This document shows, in pieces, positions 8,511 through 16,778 of a stretch of 39,343 bases of DNA. How positions within the stretch are numbered: position 1 is the first letter of the stretch; every line of letters starts with the position of its first letter. The DNA comes from Candidatus Zhuqueibacterota bacterium (lineage in GTDB: Bacteria; Zhuqueibacterota; QNDG01; JABMRT01): NCBI GenBank assembly GCA_013202295.1, contig JABMRT010000115.1, forward strand, positions 1-39,343. The letters are read 5' to 3'. Made by a program: the position numbers and the translations under genes. Under the pieces are notes generated by a model. That model saw only the letters and a program-made list of their open reading frames with translations, had not been told where the DNA came from and ran no database searches.

Positions 8511-9927
8511 AGAAATAGCAAAGAATACCGCTGCCATGTTATTGGCCACCATCATCCGTATGAGTGCTTCATTCATACTGGTTGTTTTAGTGGCTCGAAA
8601 GCTGGGCTCAACCGGCATGGGTGAGTTCTCTCTGATTTTAAGTCTTTTTTGGATATTCCAGACGATTGCTAGTATGGGCATTCAACCATTATTGATTCGG
8701 GAGATTGCTGCAAAACCCGAAAAAACTGGAGAAATATTTTCAAACGCGGCATTTTTATCTATTTGTGCATCCGTTCTGATGGCCGTATGCATGGTTGGTT
8801 TTTCAGTTATCGCCGGCTACAGCCACAATATCTATCTTGCCACGTACTGGATGAGCGCAACACTGGTTCTTTCCACAGTCTCAATTGTAGTACAAGCGAT
8901 CTTTATTGCATGGGAAAAAGCGGAACTTGTGGTGGTAGGAATGACTTGGGAAAGTGCATTCCGTCTCGGTGTCGGAATTCTTGTCCTCCTAAATGGTCGA
9001 GGATTGATTGCACTGTGTTCAGTGTTTGCGTTTTCCACGATTATTAGCTTAATCATAAATTTATTCCTGGTACATAAATATATTACGCATTTTTATTTTA
9101 GAATTAAATGGACAGTCTGTAAATGGCTGATCCGATTGGTGCCCACTTTTGCCGGAATCTCAATATTTAATACTATTTTCTGGCATGTAGGCATGGTACT
9201 TATGTCAAAATTAACGACGATTGAGCAAATCGGATTATATGGCGCATCAATGCGGATTGCCACTGTTATAAAACTTATATTGCAAAGTTATAAAGTCGCA
9301 ATTCAGCCTGTTGCTGTAAAAACTTTTCAGCAATCCATGGCAGCCTTCAAGTCATTCTGCGAGAGATCCTTAAAATATATATTTTTGCTTACAATCCCGA
9401 TTTGTGCAGGGACATTTATTCTCTCTGAACAAATATTAGAACTGGTTTTCGGTTCTGAATTTGTGGGTTCTGCTGGCATACTTAGGATAGAAGTCGTTAT
9501 CCTTTTAGCTTACGGTGTAACCCTGGTTCTTGCAACTTTTTTGATCGCAAGCCGGAATCAGAAAATCGATTTAAGAGTGAATGGTGTGAGTATGATCGTG
9601 AATATGGTATTGGGGTATATATTAATATCAAGATTTGGAATTCTGGGTGCGGCTATTTCTTTATTAATTGCAATGCATGTTTTTATGTTTCAACAATTGC
9701 ACTTTATAACAAAAAATCTATTCAGGTTAAATATCCTTGTGGATACGATGAAAATTATATGCGCGTCTTGCATGATGGCGGGTTTAACCTGGATACTTTC
9801 ATCTATCCCTGTTCTCCTGAATATATTAATTTCAGCCATGTTTTATATTGCGCTGCTGTTTTTATTCAGAAGTTTGAAACATGAAGATATTCGCGATTTT
9901 ATTCAAATGCGAAAGGTTAACAATTGA
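8497..9927 (+). CDS. Polysaccharide flippase (Wzx-like, MOP superfamily)
   Basis: 476 aa, almost entirely hydrophobic with about 12-14 predicted membrane segments. The N-terminus (AKNTAAMLLATIIRMSAS, then LVARKLGSTGMGEFSL) matches the polysaccharide biosynthesis/Wzx branch of the MOP exporters. It flips the undecaprenyl-linked repeat unit to the periplasm for the adjacent polymerase. The start is TTG 8497, with AGGAAG about 10 bases upstream inside the polymerase gene, giving a 14-base overlap. Its stop overlaps the next gene in the tetranucleotide TTGA. Lipid-linked repeat flipping is family knowledge; the specificity is unknown. Confidence 0.9.
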   Translation: MKLGKEIAKNTAAMLLATIIRMSASFILVVLVARKLGSTGMGEFSLILSLFWIFQTIASMGIQPLLIREIAAKPEKTGEIFSNAAFLSICASVLMAVCMVGFSVIAGYSHNIYLATYWMSATLVLSTVSIVVQAIFIAWEKAELVVVGMTWESAFRLGVGILVLLNGRGLIALCSVFAFSTIISLIINLFLVHKYITHFYFRIKWTVCKWLIRLVPTFAGISIFNTIFWHVGMVLMSKLTTIEQIGLYGASMRIATVIKLILQSYKVAIQPVAVKTFQQSMAAFKSFCERSLKYIFLLTIPICAGTFILSEQILELVFGSEFVGSAGILRIEVVILLAYGVTLVLATFLIASRNQKIDLRVNGVSMIVNMVLGYILISRFGILGAAISLLIAMHVFMFQQLHFITKNLFRLNILVDTMKIICASCMMAGLTWILSSIPVLLNILISAMFYIALLFLFRSLKHEDIRDFIQMRKVNN

Positions 9928-10958
9928 GCATACACACACGTTTGTCCGTGATTATTATCGGAAAGAATGAAGAAAACCATATTAAGCGCTGTATTCAGAG
10001 TGTCATTAAAGCAACTTTCAATCTTAAGGGAACTCAAATTATCTATGTGGATTCAGCATCAACTGATCGGACAATCGAGATTGTGAAAAAATTCCCGATC
10101 ACAATAATCGGTTTAAAACCGGATTGGGATCTGTCTCCAGCTGCGGGAAGGTACATCGGCTATTTGAACAGTCGGGGAGAGTATCTATTTTTTATTGATG
10201 GAGATTCCCTTGTTTATCACGAATGGCTGATTCATGGCATTCATTTTCTTGAGAAAAATCAGGATGTCTCTGCTGTTGCCGGATACGTTCATGAGATATT
10301 TTTGGGGCCTGATGGTTCCATTCGCGGATTCCTGCATGATCGATATAATCAGGGCAATGAACCGTTGCAAACTGTTACACTCGGTGGCATTGCCATGTAC
10401 CGGCGAAGTATTTTGGAGACTGTCGGCCCGTTTAATCCTTACATCCCGGTGGACGAGGAACGTGAACTGGCCATGCGCATTCGGAAAACCGGAACCAAAC
10501 TTTTTCGAATTCCCCAATCCATGGCTATCACGTATGGACCGGAACGGGAAAGCCTGGTGGAAATCATCAGGCGAACCCGGACGCGGCTCTATTATTTCGG
10601 CTGTACTTTAAAATATTGTCAGCAACAGGGCATGGGCAGACAATACCTTAAAGAACGTCTGGGTTTTGTGACTACGTTTATAGTTTCAACAATAGCATTC
10701 CTTTTTATTGTGCTGTCTGCAATTTTAACAGGACGATTTATCCTCCTTATCTTTTTCTTATTTGTCTTAATGGCCTTGTTTGTCCTTATTAAAAAGGGAG
10801 ATTTGTGCACAATTTTTACCAGCCTGTTAAAACGAAATTTTATGTCATGGCTTACAATTTACAGTTATCTGAAAACACGGATTCATGAAGTCGATGAATA
10901 TCCATCAGATGTGATCGTTTATAAAAGTGTTGATAATAGTATGGAAGAATTGCATTGA
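9924..10958 (+). CDS. Glycosyltransferase family 2 with C-terminal membrane anchor
   Basis: 344 aa. The N-terminal GT-A domain opens LSVIIIGKNEENHIKRCIQS and continues with YVDSASTDRT (nucleotide-binding Asp), LSPAAGRYIGY, the metal-binding DXD triad in FFIDGDS (about residue 91), and VDEERELAMRIRKTG, the catalytic-base region. Two hydrophobic segments at about 245-290 likely anchor it to the membrane. It is an inverting transferase using a nucleotide sugar; substrate unknown. The TTG start lies in a TTGA overlap with the flippase, and the next gene begins in another TTGA overlap, so translation is probably coupled. Confidence 0.9.
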   Translation: MSIHTRLSVIIIGKNEENHIKRCIQSVIKATFNLKGTQIIYVDSASTDRTIEIVKKFPITIIGLKPDWDLSPAAGRYIGYLNSRGEYLFFIDGDSLVYHEWLIHGIHFLEKNQDVSAVAGYVHEIFLGPDGSIRGFLHDRYNQGNEPLQTVTLGGIAMYRRSILETVGPFNPYIPVDEERELAMRIRKTGTKLFRIPQSMAITYGPERESLVEIIRRTRTRLYYFGCTLKYCQQQGMGRQYLKERLGFVTTFIVSTIAFLFIVLSAILTGRFILLIFFLFVLMALFVLIKKGDLCTIFTSLLKRNFMSWLTIYSYLKTRIHEVDEYPSDVIVYKSVDNSMEELH

Positions 10959-11935
10959 AAATACTCATGCTCACAAATGTATTTCCAACACTCAAATATC
11001 CGGGTCGGGCGACCTTTATTAAAGGGCAGCTCGACTCACTCGAACGTGAAGGAGTAGAAATCACTCTGCGCTATATTGATGCAATTGATGGCAGATTTGC
11101 CTTTTTAAAAATGGTGCCAAGGATCTGGCTCGATTCCATCTCAGGCCGTTACGATCTGATTCATGCCCATTATGGCACCAGTGGTGTGGTTGCAAGGCTA
11201 CAGTTACGACTTCCCGTTGTGGTTTCATATCTCGGTAGTGATTTGCTCGGCCTTCCCGGTCCGAATGGCAAAAAATCAGTGGCCAGTCGCGTAGTGGCAA
11301 TAATTAGTCGTTTTCTTTCGTACCTGACAGATGTTTCGATTGTGAAATCCCAGGAAATGGCAAACTTACTTCCCAAGGAAGTTAAACCCTACATTATTCC
11401 GAATGGAGTGGATTTTAAATTGTTCCAACCAATTAAAAGAGATGAGGCATGTCGTCAAATTGGCTTGGATCCAAAGAAAAAGTATGTTCTCTTTCCATCT
11501 AATGCAGACTGGCCCAGAAAGTGTTTTTCCACTGCCCAAAATGCTGTGGATATCCTTAAAAAAGAATTCAACAATGTTGAATTGATTAATTTATACGGGA
11601 AACAACAATCCGAAGTACCAATTTATATGTCTGCCTGCGATGCCATGGTCTTAACCTCTCTCTGGGAAGGATCACCCAATGTGATTAAGGAATCCATGGC
11701 CTGCAATCTACCAATTGTTTCGGTAGATGTGGGGGATGTGAAAAATATCATTCAGGATTGTCAGGGCTGTTATTTGGCGGAACGAAATCCTTATGAAATC
11801 TCTGAAAAACTTATGATCGTATTGCAGTCAGGACAACGCACAAACGGGCGAGATAAAATCCGTCATCTTGAGATACAAAAGGTTGCCAAGCGAATCATCC
11901 AAATTTATGGTTCTGTATTAAGGATTGAAACATGA
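10955..11935 (+). CDS. Glycosyltransferase family 4
   Basis: 326-aa GT-B fold enzyme. The front domain has KILMLTNVFPT, YPGRATFIKGQ and HAHYGTSG; the rear domain has YIIPNGVDF, the EX7E-like run SLWEGSPNVIKESMACNLPIVS and VDVGDV. This is a typical capsule/exopolysaccharide retaining glycosyltransferase acting on the cytosolic face. It is somewhat short for GT4 (usual 350-400 aa) but both domains are complete. TTG 10955 overlaps the previous stop by 4 bases and the 3' end overlaps the next gene in ATGA. Confidence 0.9.
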   Translation: MKILMLTNVFPTLKYPGRATFIKGQLDSLEREGVEITLRYIDAIDGRFAFLKMVPRIWLDSISGRYDLIHAHYGTSGVVARLQLRLPVVVSYLGSDLLGLPGPNGKKSVASRVVAIISRFLSYLTDVSIVKSQEMANLLPKEVKPYIIPNGVDFKLFQPIKRDEACRQIGLDPKKKYVLFPSNADWPRKCFSTAQNAVDILKKEFNNVELINLYGKQQSEVPIYMSACDAMVLTSLWEGSPNVIKESMACNLPIVSVDVGDVKNIIQDCQGCYLAERNPYEISEKLMIVLQSGQRTNGRDKIRHLEIQKVAKRIIQIYGSVLRIET

Positions 11936-13029
11936 ACAAACATTATCTGGATACTACATTAAAACTATATGATTTTACATATAATAATCATTGGAACGGC
12001 TCCGCATTAATGGGTCCCGATCCAGGTGTACGATGGGATCGGGTTCTGTTCAGATTTATCAAAAGCATGCTGCCATTCGTCAATTGGAAAGACGATCGCT
12101 ATATGCTCCAGTGTCAGGGATATTGGATTAGAAATAACTGGATACTGTTTGATCTTTTAAAGGATGAAAAATACAAGGAGATTGCGTTAAAAACAACAGA
12201 AACAATTTTATCTCAGCAACAAGCTGAGGGATATTGGAGCTACGCGCTACCCGGTTGGCAGGCTCGGGTTGCGACAGTAGAGGGTGATTATGCTGCTCTT
12301 GGATTACTTGCTTCCTACAAATGGTCTAAAGATGATAAATATCTTTCCGCTGCATTGAAGTGGTATGATTTCCTGAATACAAAAATCGGCTATGGAGATT
12401 ATCAGGGTACTCAATGTATTCACTACTTTGCAGGTGAGGGTGGTGCTTTGGTTCCCAATAACGCCACACTTACTTTAGAATTGTTCGGAGAGTTATTTGA
12501 GGTTACCAGAGATGATAAATATCTAGAGCATTGTTCAAAAATGGTTAATTTTTTAAAAATGGTTCAGCTTGAATCCGGTGAACTTCCATATTCCATCGGT
12601 GTGGATGGGGGGAGTGGCAGAACACATTTTATGTGCTATCAATACAATGCGTTCCAATTAATTGATTTACTACACTATTATCAGGCCACCAGCGATGAGA
12701 ACATACTCGATGTAGTGAAAAAATTGGCAATGTATATATCCACTGGGATTCATGCCGATGGCCACGCACATTATGCATGTTTTAAACCATATCCCGAAGT
12801 TGTCTATTATACAGCGGCTTTAGGCGCGGCACTTTTAAAAGCATCTCAACTTGACGTGGGAAACTATCATTCTTTTTCAGAAAAGGCATATAAGCGTGTA
12901 ATGTGTTATAGAAGATCGGATGGCGGATTCCCATATTCTTTTTATAACTATGGGTTTCTGCGTGATACACGTTCCTATCCACGTTATCTTTCAATGATTC
13001 TGAGACACCTTCTCATGTATATCGAATAA
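11932..13029 (+). CDS. Uncharacterised alpha/alpha-toroid protein at end of polysaccharide operon
   Basis: 365 aa, no signal peptide or membrane segment. The sequence shows repeated helical hairpins with aromatic, Gly-rich turns (EGYWSYALPGWQAR, YFAGEGGALVPNN, SGELPYSIGVDGGSG, DGGFPYSFYNYGF), the pattern of (alpha/alpha) barrels such as six-hairpin glycosidases, C5-epimerases, lyases and terpenoid cyclases. It contains several acidic and Trp/Tyr residues that could bind sugar. The ATGA overlap with the upstream GT4 makes it part of the polysaccharide operon, so a role in modifying or trimming the cytosolic polymer or its precursor is a fair inference; no catalytic family can be named with confidence. 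It is the last gene before a 207-base spacer. Confidence 0.75.
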   Translation: MNKHYLDTTLKLYDFTYNNHWNGSALMGPDPGVRWDRVLFRFIKSMLPFVNWKDDRYMLQCQGYWIRNNWILFDLLKDEKYKEIALKTTETILSQQQAEGYWSYALPGWQARVATVEGDYAALGLLASYKWSKDDKYLSAALKWYDFLNTKIGYGDYQGTQCIHYFAGEGGALVPNNATLTLELFGELFEVTRDDKYLEHCSKMVNFLKMVQLESGELPYSIGVDGGSGRTHFMCYQYNAFQLIDLLHYYQATSDENILDVVKKLAMYISTGIHADGHAHYACFKPYPEVVYYTAALGAALLKASQLDVGNYHSFSEKAYKRVMCYRRSDGGFPYSFYNYGFLRDTRSYPRYLSMILRHLLMYIE

Positions 13030-13140
13030 CCACGGGAACAAACAATACAGTCATTCTGTATGATACCACTGACAACAAGTAGGTATTATTTTCTTTTTTA
13101 TCGAAAGATGTCTTTTTATTAATATATTATAAGTTATTGT

Positions 13141-13173
13141 TAAATTATGGATTATAAAAGCCATAATTTATGG
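13141..13173. promoter_or_regulatory. Operator-like overlapping palindromes before the propeller gene
   Basis: TAAATTATGG (13141-13150) is repeated inverted and perfect as CCATAATTTA (13161-13170), and the right arm is itself part of the palindrome CCATAATTTATGG (13161-13173). There is no T-run, so it is not a classical terminator. The three TTATGG-type half sites lie 64-96 bases before the next start codon, where an operator would be. A stem-loop in the transcript is also possible. Confidence 0.4.
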
Positions 13174-13236
13174 CAGGGAATTTGCTTGTTGAGCAAGCGT
13201 TAACTGTTATGTAAGTCTTTAATAAAGGATAGACGC

Positions 13237-15378
13237 ATGGAAAGAATAAATTATCTGATGATTAGCTTGCTAATTCTCTTTCCGTTGACTTCTGCTTTTT
13301 CTGACGTCCAAGTTATTCGTCATATTGATCTTAGCGCAAATTCAGTGGCCGATCATCGTATGACCCTTGGTGACTTGAATGGGGATGGTGATCTCGAATT
13401 CGTATTCAATGACGGCAGACGCAGCATCAAAGCTTTTGATCAGCAGGGCAACCAGCTATGGCAAATATTCAATCCAAATGATCCAGGTGTCGAGGAGATC
13501 TATCATAATAACACGATCTCTGTCTATGATATTGATCTTGACGGTAAAGCAGAGGTGATATGTTATCTCGAAATCAATAGTGAACATCACCTGGCAATTC
13601 TAGATGGGGAGACCGGACAGGTTCAGACCTCAATTCAAGTTCCGTTTCCTGCGCCGAGAGACCACGAACGATTCGGTCTGGAAAGTTATTACATGCAGGA
13701 CCATATCGCAATCGCCAACCTTCGTGGTTTGGATGTTCCACAAGATATACTTGCTATTCATGCCAGTAAATTAAAGATTGCCGCTTACTCTTATGAGAGT
13801 GGCAGTCTTGTTCAACGATGGTTTTTTATTACGGATCACTGGGGATATTCAAGTGGACATTACGCACCACCCTATGATATTGATGGTGATGGGCGGGATG
13901 AAGTTCTTGCCGGAGCAGATATTCTTGATGAGAACGGAAATCACCTTTGGAGTGTTGGTCTCCTACCATTTAGTCCCGATAATCCTGATTGGGGACTGGA
14001 TCATGTCGATGCCATGACTTGCGCGGATATCGATCCGGACAATCCTGGCATGGAAATTATTGCGGTTGCTATGACAGGTATGTGGCTTTATGCAGCAGAT
14101 GGAACACAGATATGGTTTCTTCCTACAAAACTCACCGATCCTGTTAACGGATATTTTGCGGGTGAAGGGGTTCAAGAGGTGCTAGTCAACGATTTTTATC
14201 CAGATATACCTGGGCTGGAAATGGTAATTTATTCGGAAAGCATGGGGGGAAGCCAATCCGTTGCCATGTTTGATAAATCTGGAAATGTGATCCGATGGGG
14301 AGATCAGGATTATGGACCACGTCGGTGGATTACATGCGCGATGGATTGGGATGGTGATCGGTCCATGGCAGAGATCTACTCAAGAAAAGGAGTTTTTACA
14401 CGCGAATTTTCAAGATTGAATTACTCCATGGATTGGAGCGAAGTACATACAATCGATCAAGATGAATTTCCACCACTTGTCGCTGATGTCTCTGGGGACC
14501 ATCGCGAAGAAATCCTTTGGTATGATCAGGATGAAATTCTTATCCTCCACAATAACAGTACTCTCATTGGTGAAGCTTTGCCTTCACCATGGCAATCACT
14601 GAAATATCGACTACGTTACGCAAATTGGAACCACTGTAGTCCGATGTATTTTGATTGGGGAAATCTTGATTCGGATCCTCCACCTCCACCGCCTCCATCA
14701 GAGGATCATGAACCACCAAACGCACCCAGTAATCTAACGAGTCCCGAACAGACTGAAAATAGCATTATCCTGAACTGGATGGCACCTCCTGTGGCTGCAG
14801 ACGGCGATACAGCATGCGCTTATCAGATCTTTCAAGATGGAGCGCTATTAACAACTATCACAAATTGTCAATTCATAGATAATGGATTAATGGACGACAC
14901 GCCATACTCATATGAAATTTATGCCTGTGATGATGCCGATAATCTCAGCCTTTCAGCAGCTACAGGCACCTATGTTACAGTACCCATATATTTCCCTCAT
15001 GATCCTGATCCTGAAACGTCATCAATTACTGCCAGTGTTGAGATGGATGTGCCAACAGAACAGAACAATCAACGTTTTTTACCGATATCCCTGTCCACAT
15101 CAGAAATAGTTGTACAAGTCCCCAATCCGCTCATTTTACAGGAAAGCGATGGATCTGTTACACAAATTTTGATGCAGGGGAACACACCTGGTACAGAATT
15201 CGTTGGTTCACTTCTTATCACTGAAAATCTGGCTGGGGGAGAAGGATCTTTCCATCTTCATGAGGGTGCTTTGGTGGGCACTGCCGGTGAGACTGGAAAT
15301 GAAATTGATGACGGACGTCAAATCATGATTGATAAGGAACCTCCACCATGTCCGGATTCTTTACAAATATTAAAATGA
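13237..15378 (+). CDS. Secreted FG-GAP beta-propeller protein, PL11-like, with fibronectin III domain
   Basis: 713 aa. A signal peptide (MERINYLMISLLILFPLTSAFS) is followed by a beta-propeller with calcium-loop repeats: LGDLNGDGDLEFVF, YDIDLDGKAEVICY, YDIDGDGRDEVLAG, DWDGDRSMAEIY and ADVSGDHREEILWY, to about residue 485. The last blade and PWQSLKYRLRYANWNHCSPMYF resemble the end of PL11 rhamnogalacturonan lyases. A PPPPPPPS linker (about 487-494) leads to a fibronectin III domain (PNAPSNLTSPEQT onward, to about 590), then a C-terminal beta-rich region without a recognised sorting signal. ATG 13237 has AAAGGA upstream. It is probably exported and binds or cleaves a polysaccharide; catalysis is inferred only. 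Its position after the polysaccharide operon suggests action on that polymer or on environmental glycans. Confidence 0.8.
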   Translation: MERINYLMISLLILFPLTSAFSDVQVIRHIDLSANSVADHRMTLGDLNGDGDLEFVFNDGRRSIKAFDQQGNQLWQIFNPNDPGVEEIYHNNTISVYDIDLDGKAEVICYLEINSEHHLAILDGETGQVQTSIQVPFPAPRDHERFGLESYYMQDHIAIANLRGLDVPQDILAIHASKLKIAAYSYESGSLVQRWFFITDHWGYSSGHYAPPYDIDGDGRDEVLAGADILDENGNHLWSVGLLPFSPDNPDWGLDHVDAMTCADIDPDNPGMEIIAVAMTGMWLYAADGTQIWFLPTKLTDPVNGYFAGEGVQEVLVNDFYPDIPGLEMVIYSESMGGSQSVAMFDKSGNVIRWGDQDYGPRRWITCAMDWDGDRSMAEIYSRKGVFTREFSRLNYSMDWSEVHTIDQDEFPPLVADVSGDHREEILWYDQDEILILHNNSTLIGEALPSPWQSLKYRLRYANWNHCSPMYFDWGNLDSDPPPPPPPSEDHEPPNAPSNLTSPEQTENSIILNWMAPPVAADGDTACAYQIFQDGALLTTITNCQFIDNGLMDDTPYSYEIYACDDADNLSLSAATGTYVTVPIYFPHDPDPETSSITASVEMDVPTEQNNQRFLPISLSTSEIVVQVPNPLILQESDGSVTQILMQGNTPGTEFVGSLLITENLAGGEGSFHLHEGALVGTAGETGNEIDDGRQIMIDKEPPPCPDSLQILK

Positions 15379-15409
15379 AAATGACTTCATTGTTCAATTT
15401 ATACTAGAT

Positions 15410-15438
15410 CGAAAGGCTTGTTTGATACAGGCCTTTCG
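15410..15438 (+). terminator. Candidate terminator after the propeller gene
   Basis: A perfect inverted repeat, CGAAAGGC (15410-15417) and GCCTTTCG (15431-15438), sits 32 bases after the stop codon. The T-tract after it is weak (TATTTAG), so termination may be partial or need help. Confidence 0.45.
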
Positions 15439-15617
15439 TATTTAGAAAACTCCTTAATCATTAAATATTATCTAATAAATAATATCTCTTGCTTTTTCTG
15501 CGAATTATATGTATCTTTACGATCACTAATGGTAGTACACTGTTGTTTGATTGCATTGAAAAGTTCACTCGAATTAGTAAGCTAACATTCCAGTTAGATT
15601 ACTTTAGCATCTAAATC

Positions 15618-15657
15618 AAATGCGAATACTGTGTAGCCAAGCAGTATCGCATTTTTT
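15618..15657 (+). terminator. Terminator-like hairpin in the csp leader
   Basis: AAATGCGAATACTG pairs with CAGTATCGCATTT, leaving one bulged A, and the stem runs straight into six T residues. This is a good intrinsic terminator, but it lies about 70 bases before the cold-shock gene. It may end read-through from upstream, or act as an attenuator if the csp promoter lies before it (for example near 15500-15590). Confidence 0.6.
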
Positions 15658-15662
15658 AATAG

Positions 15663-15702
15663 AGGAACAACAGGTACAAGGTTGTTCCTGCATACGCAGG
15701 AA
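15663..15702 (+). promoter_or_regulatory. Mutually exclusive hairpins in the csp 5' leader
   Basis: AGGAACAAC (15663-15671) pairs perfectly with GTTGTTCCT (15681-15689). The end of that arm also belongs to TTCCTGC (15685-15691), which pairs perfectly with GCAGGAA (15696-15702). The two hairpins share bases and cannot form together. A run of seven T residues and the ribosome site AAGGAAG (about 15717-15723) follow. This arrangement suits a temperature- or factor-dependent switch, known in principle for cspA leaders; the specific mechanism here is inferred. Confidence 0.5.
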
Positions 15703-15728
15703 ATGTATTTTTTTGAAAGGAAGTAACC

Positions 15729-15929
15729 ATGACAACAGGAACTGTCAAATGGTTCAACAACAGCAAGGGATTTGGATTCATCGAAAGAGAAGATGGAGAC
15801 GACGTGTTTGTTCATCATACTGCAATTCAAGGCAGTGGTTTCAAGTCGCTTGAAGAAGGTGATCAGGTTGAGTTTGAAGTTGTTGAAGGTCCCAAAGGTC
15901 TTCAGGCTGCAAACGTATCAAAGGTCTAA
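15729..15929 (+). CDS. Cold-shock protein, CspA family
   Basis: 66 aa, the full length of a single cold-shock domain. It starts [18 protein letters not shown], with RNP1 as KGFGFI and RNP2 as VFVHH, plus the typical [21 protein letters not shown] end. It is an RNA/ssDNA-binding chaperone in the cytosol that melts mRNA structure. The ribosome site GAAAGGAAG is strong. It is monocistronic: structured leader upstream, strong terminator 57 bases downstream. Whether it is cold induced cannot be read, but the leader suggests post-transcriptional control. Confidence 0.97.
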   Translation: MTTGTVKWFNNSKGFGFIEREDGDDVFVHHTAIQGSGFKSLEEGDQVEFEVVEGPKGLQAANVSKV

Positions 15930-15986
15930 TTTAAACTGATCAATATCCCTATTCGTGTATATATGAATAGGAACTTTCGAAATTTC

Positions 15987-16024
15987 AAAACCTGCCGGAT
16001 TATAAATCCTGGCAGGTTTTTTTA
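15987..16024 (+). terminator. Strong intrinsic terminator of csp, REP-like
   Basis: AAAACCTGCC (15987-15996) pairs with GGCAGGTTTT (16011-16020); the stem continues inward with GGATT/AATCC and one bulge, and a run of T follows to 16023. The outer arms are the same AAACCTGCC/GGCAGGTTT arms as the repeats at 33555, 33673 and 36798, so this terminator looks like a member of that palindromic family. Confidence 0.85.
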
Positions 16025-16487
16025 TTGAACAACATGTTGTGAAGGAAATCCATTACCAAAACTGTCTTTAGATACTTAATTTCCCCATTTCATTTTTTAT
16101 AATTACAATACAAAAAATTCTTAAACTCTATGAATCTCACGCCAATTCATTTTCTTTGTGAATTGAGTTTATTAAAACACCTTTTTGTATTGTAATACTC
16201 AAATCGGCAAAAAATTCTATTAGAGAAATATTTTCCCGATACAGATCTTTATTATCATCGATACTCAGAATTTTTCATGTATTACTAATTTATTAAAAAA
16301 CAACGACAAACCATGTTATATGTACTATTAGAAAATGATTGGTATATATTTTGTACAACAATCTGATGAATTGCTTCCAAACCAAGAACCTCAAAAAGCG
16401 AAAGGAGGGTAACAGGAGCACTGGCATTGTTTGAATTGGGTATATAACTTTCATTGGGTTTAAAGAGTTAGAAGAAAGGACTTCATT
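16025..16487. other. Upstream region of the tad operon
   Basis: About 460 bases without a convincing gene. It contains the nested inverted repeat at 16102-16196 and AT-rich stretches. Close to the operon lies a purine-rich leader; a TATATA box at about 16440 could be a -10 element, but no good -35 is seen. I looked for a sigma-54 site around the TGGCA at 16424 and did not find the matching GC 10 bases on. The ribosome site AGAAAGGA precedes the flp start. Confidence 0.4.
16102..16196. repeat. 95-base nested inverted repeat (MITE-like or large hairpin)
   Basis: ATTACAATACAAAAA (16102-16116) has a perfect 15-base inverted copy at 16182-16196. Inside it AAACTC (16123-16128) matches GAGTTT (16165-16170) and CAATTCA (16143-16149) matches TGAATTG (16159-16165). 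The result is one long imperfect hairpin. No target-site duplication is obvious. It could be a small mobile element or an RNA structure before the pilus operon. Confidence 0.6.
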
Positions 16488-16655
16488 ATGTCTCTCATTC
16501 ACTTCCTCAAAGATATTTATCGCAAAGAAGAAGGTCAAACGCTCAGCGAATATGCATTGATCCTTGTCCTCATCGCTGTTGTAGCGATTGTGGCGATTAC
16601 ATTGTTGGGAAATCAAATCTCCACTGTTCTCAGTCAAATCGCCAACGCGTTATAA
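16488..16655 (+). CDS. flp: Flp/Fap-type IVb pilin
   Basis: 55-aa prepilin. The short leader MSLIHFLKDIYRKEEG ends in Gly16, the cleavage point, and mature protein begins QTLSEYALILVLIAVVAIVA with the conserved Glu at +5 and Tyr at +6 of the Flp family. A single hydrophobic helix and a short polar tail follow, as expected for Flp. It is the major subunit of the tight-adherence pilus. ATG 16488 has AGAAAGGA 8 bases upstream. It is the first gene of the tad operon, usually the most highly expressed; the inverted repeat TGGCCG/CGGCCA just after the stop (about 16663-16684) might stabilise its message or attenuate read-through. Confidence 0.95.
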   Translation: MSLIHFLKDIYRKEEGQTLSEYALILVLIAVVAIVAITLLGNQISTVLSQIANAL

Positions 16656-16778
16656 CAATGTCTGGCCGAATAGTTTCGCGGCCACACAAGTATTCTTCGT
16701 ATCTGTTTACCGCAGATCCGACAAGAATCTCTTTTGTGAGGTGCGAACGAAATCGGCGCGGGTAAGAGGGTTGATCAC

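Noticed and set aside
15620-15853. A 77-codon frame over the csp leader and start
   Set aside because: It runs through hairpins and across the csp gene in a different frame; composition and context show it is not real.
16418-16445. Sigma-54 promoter before flp (TGGCA at 16424)
   Set aside because: The -12 GC element is absent at the required 10-base distance.
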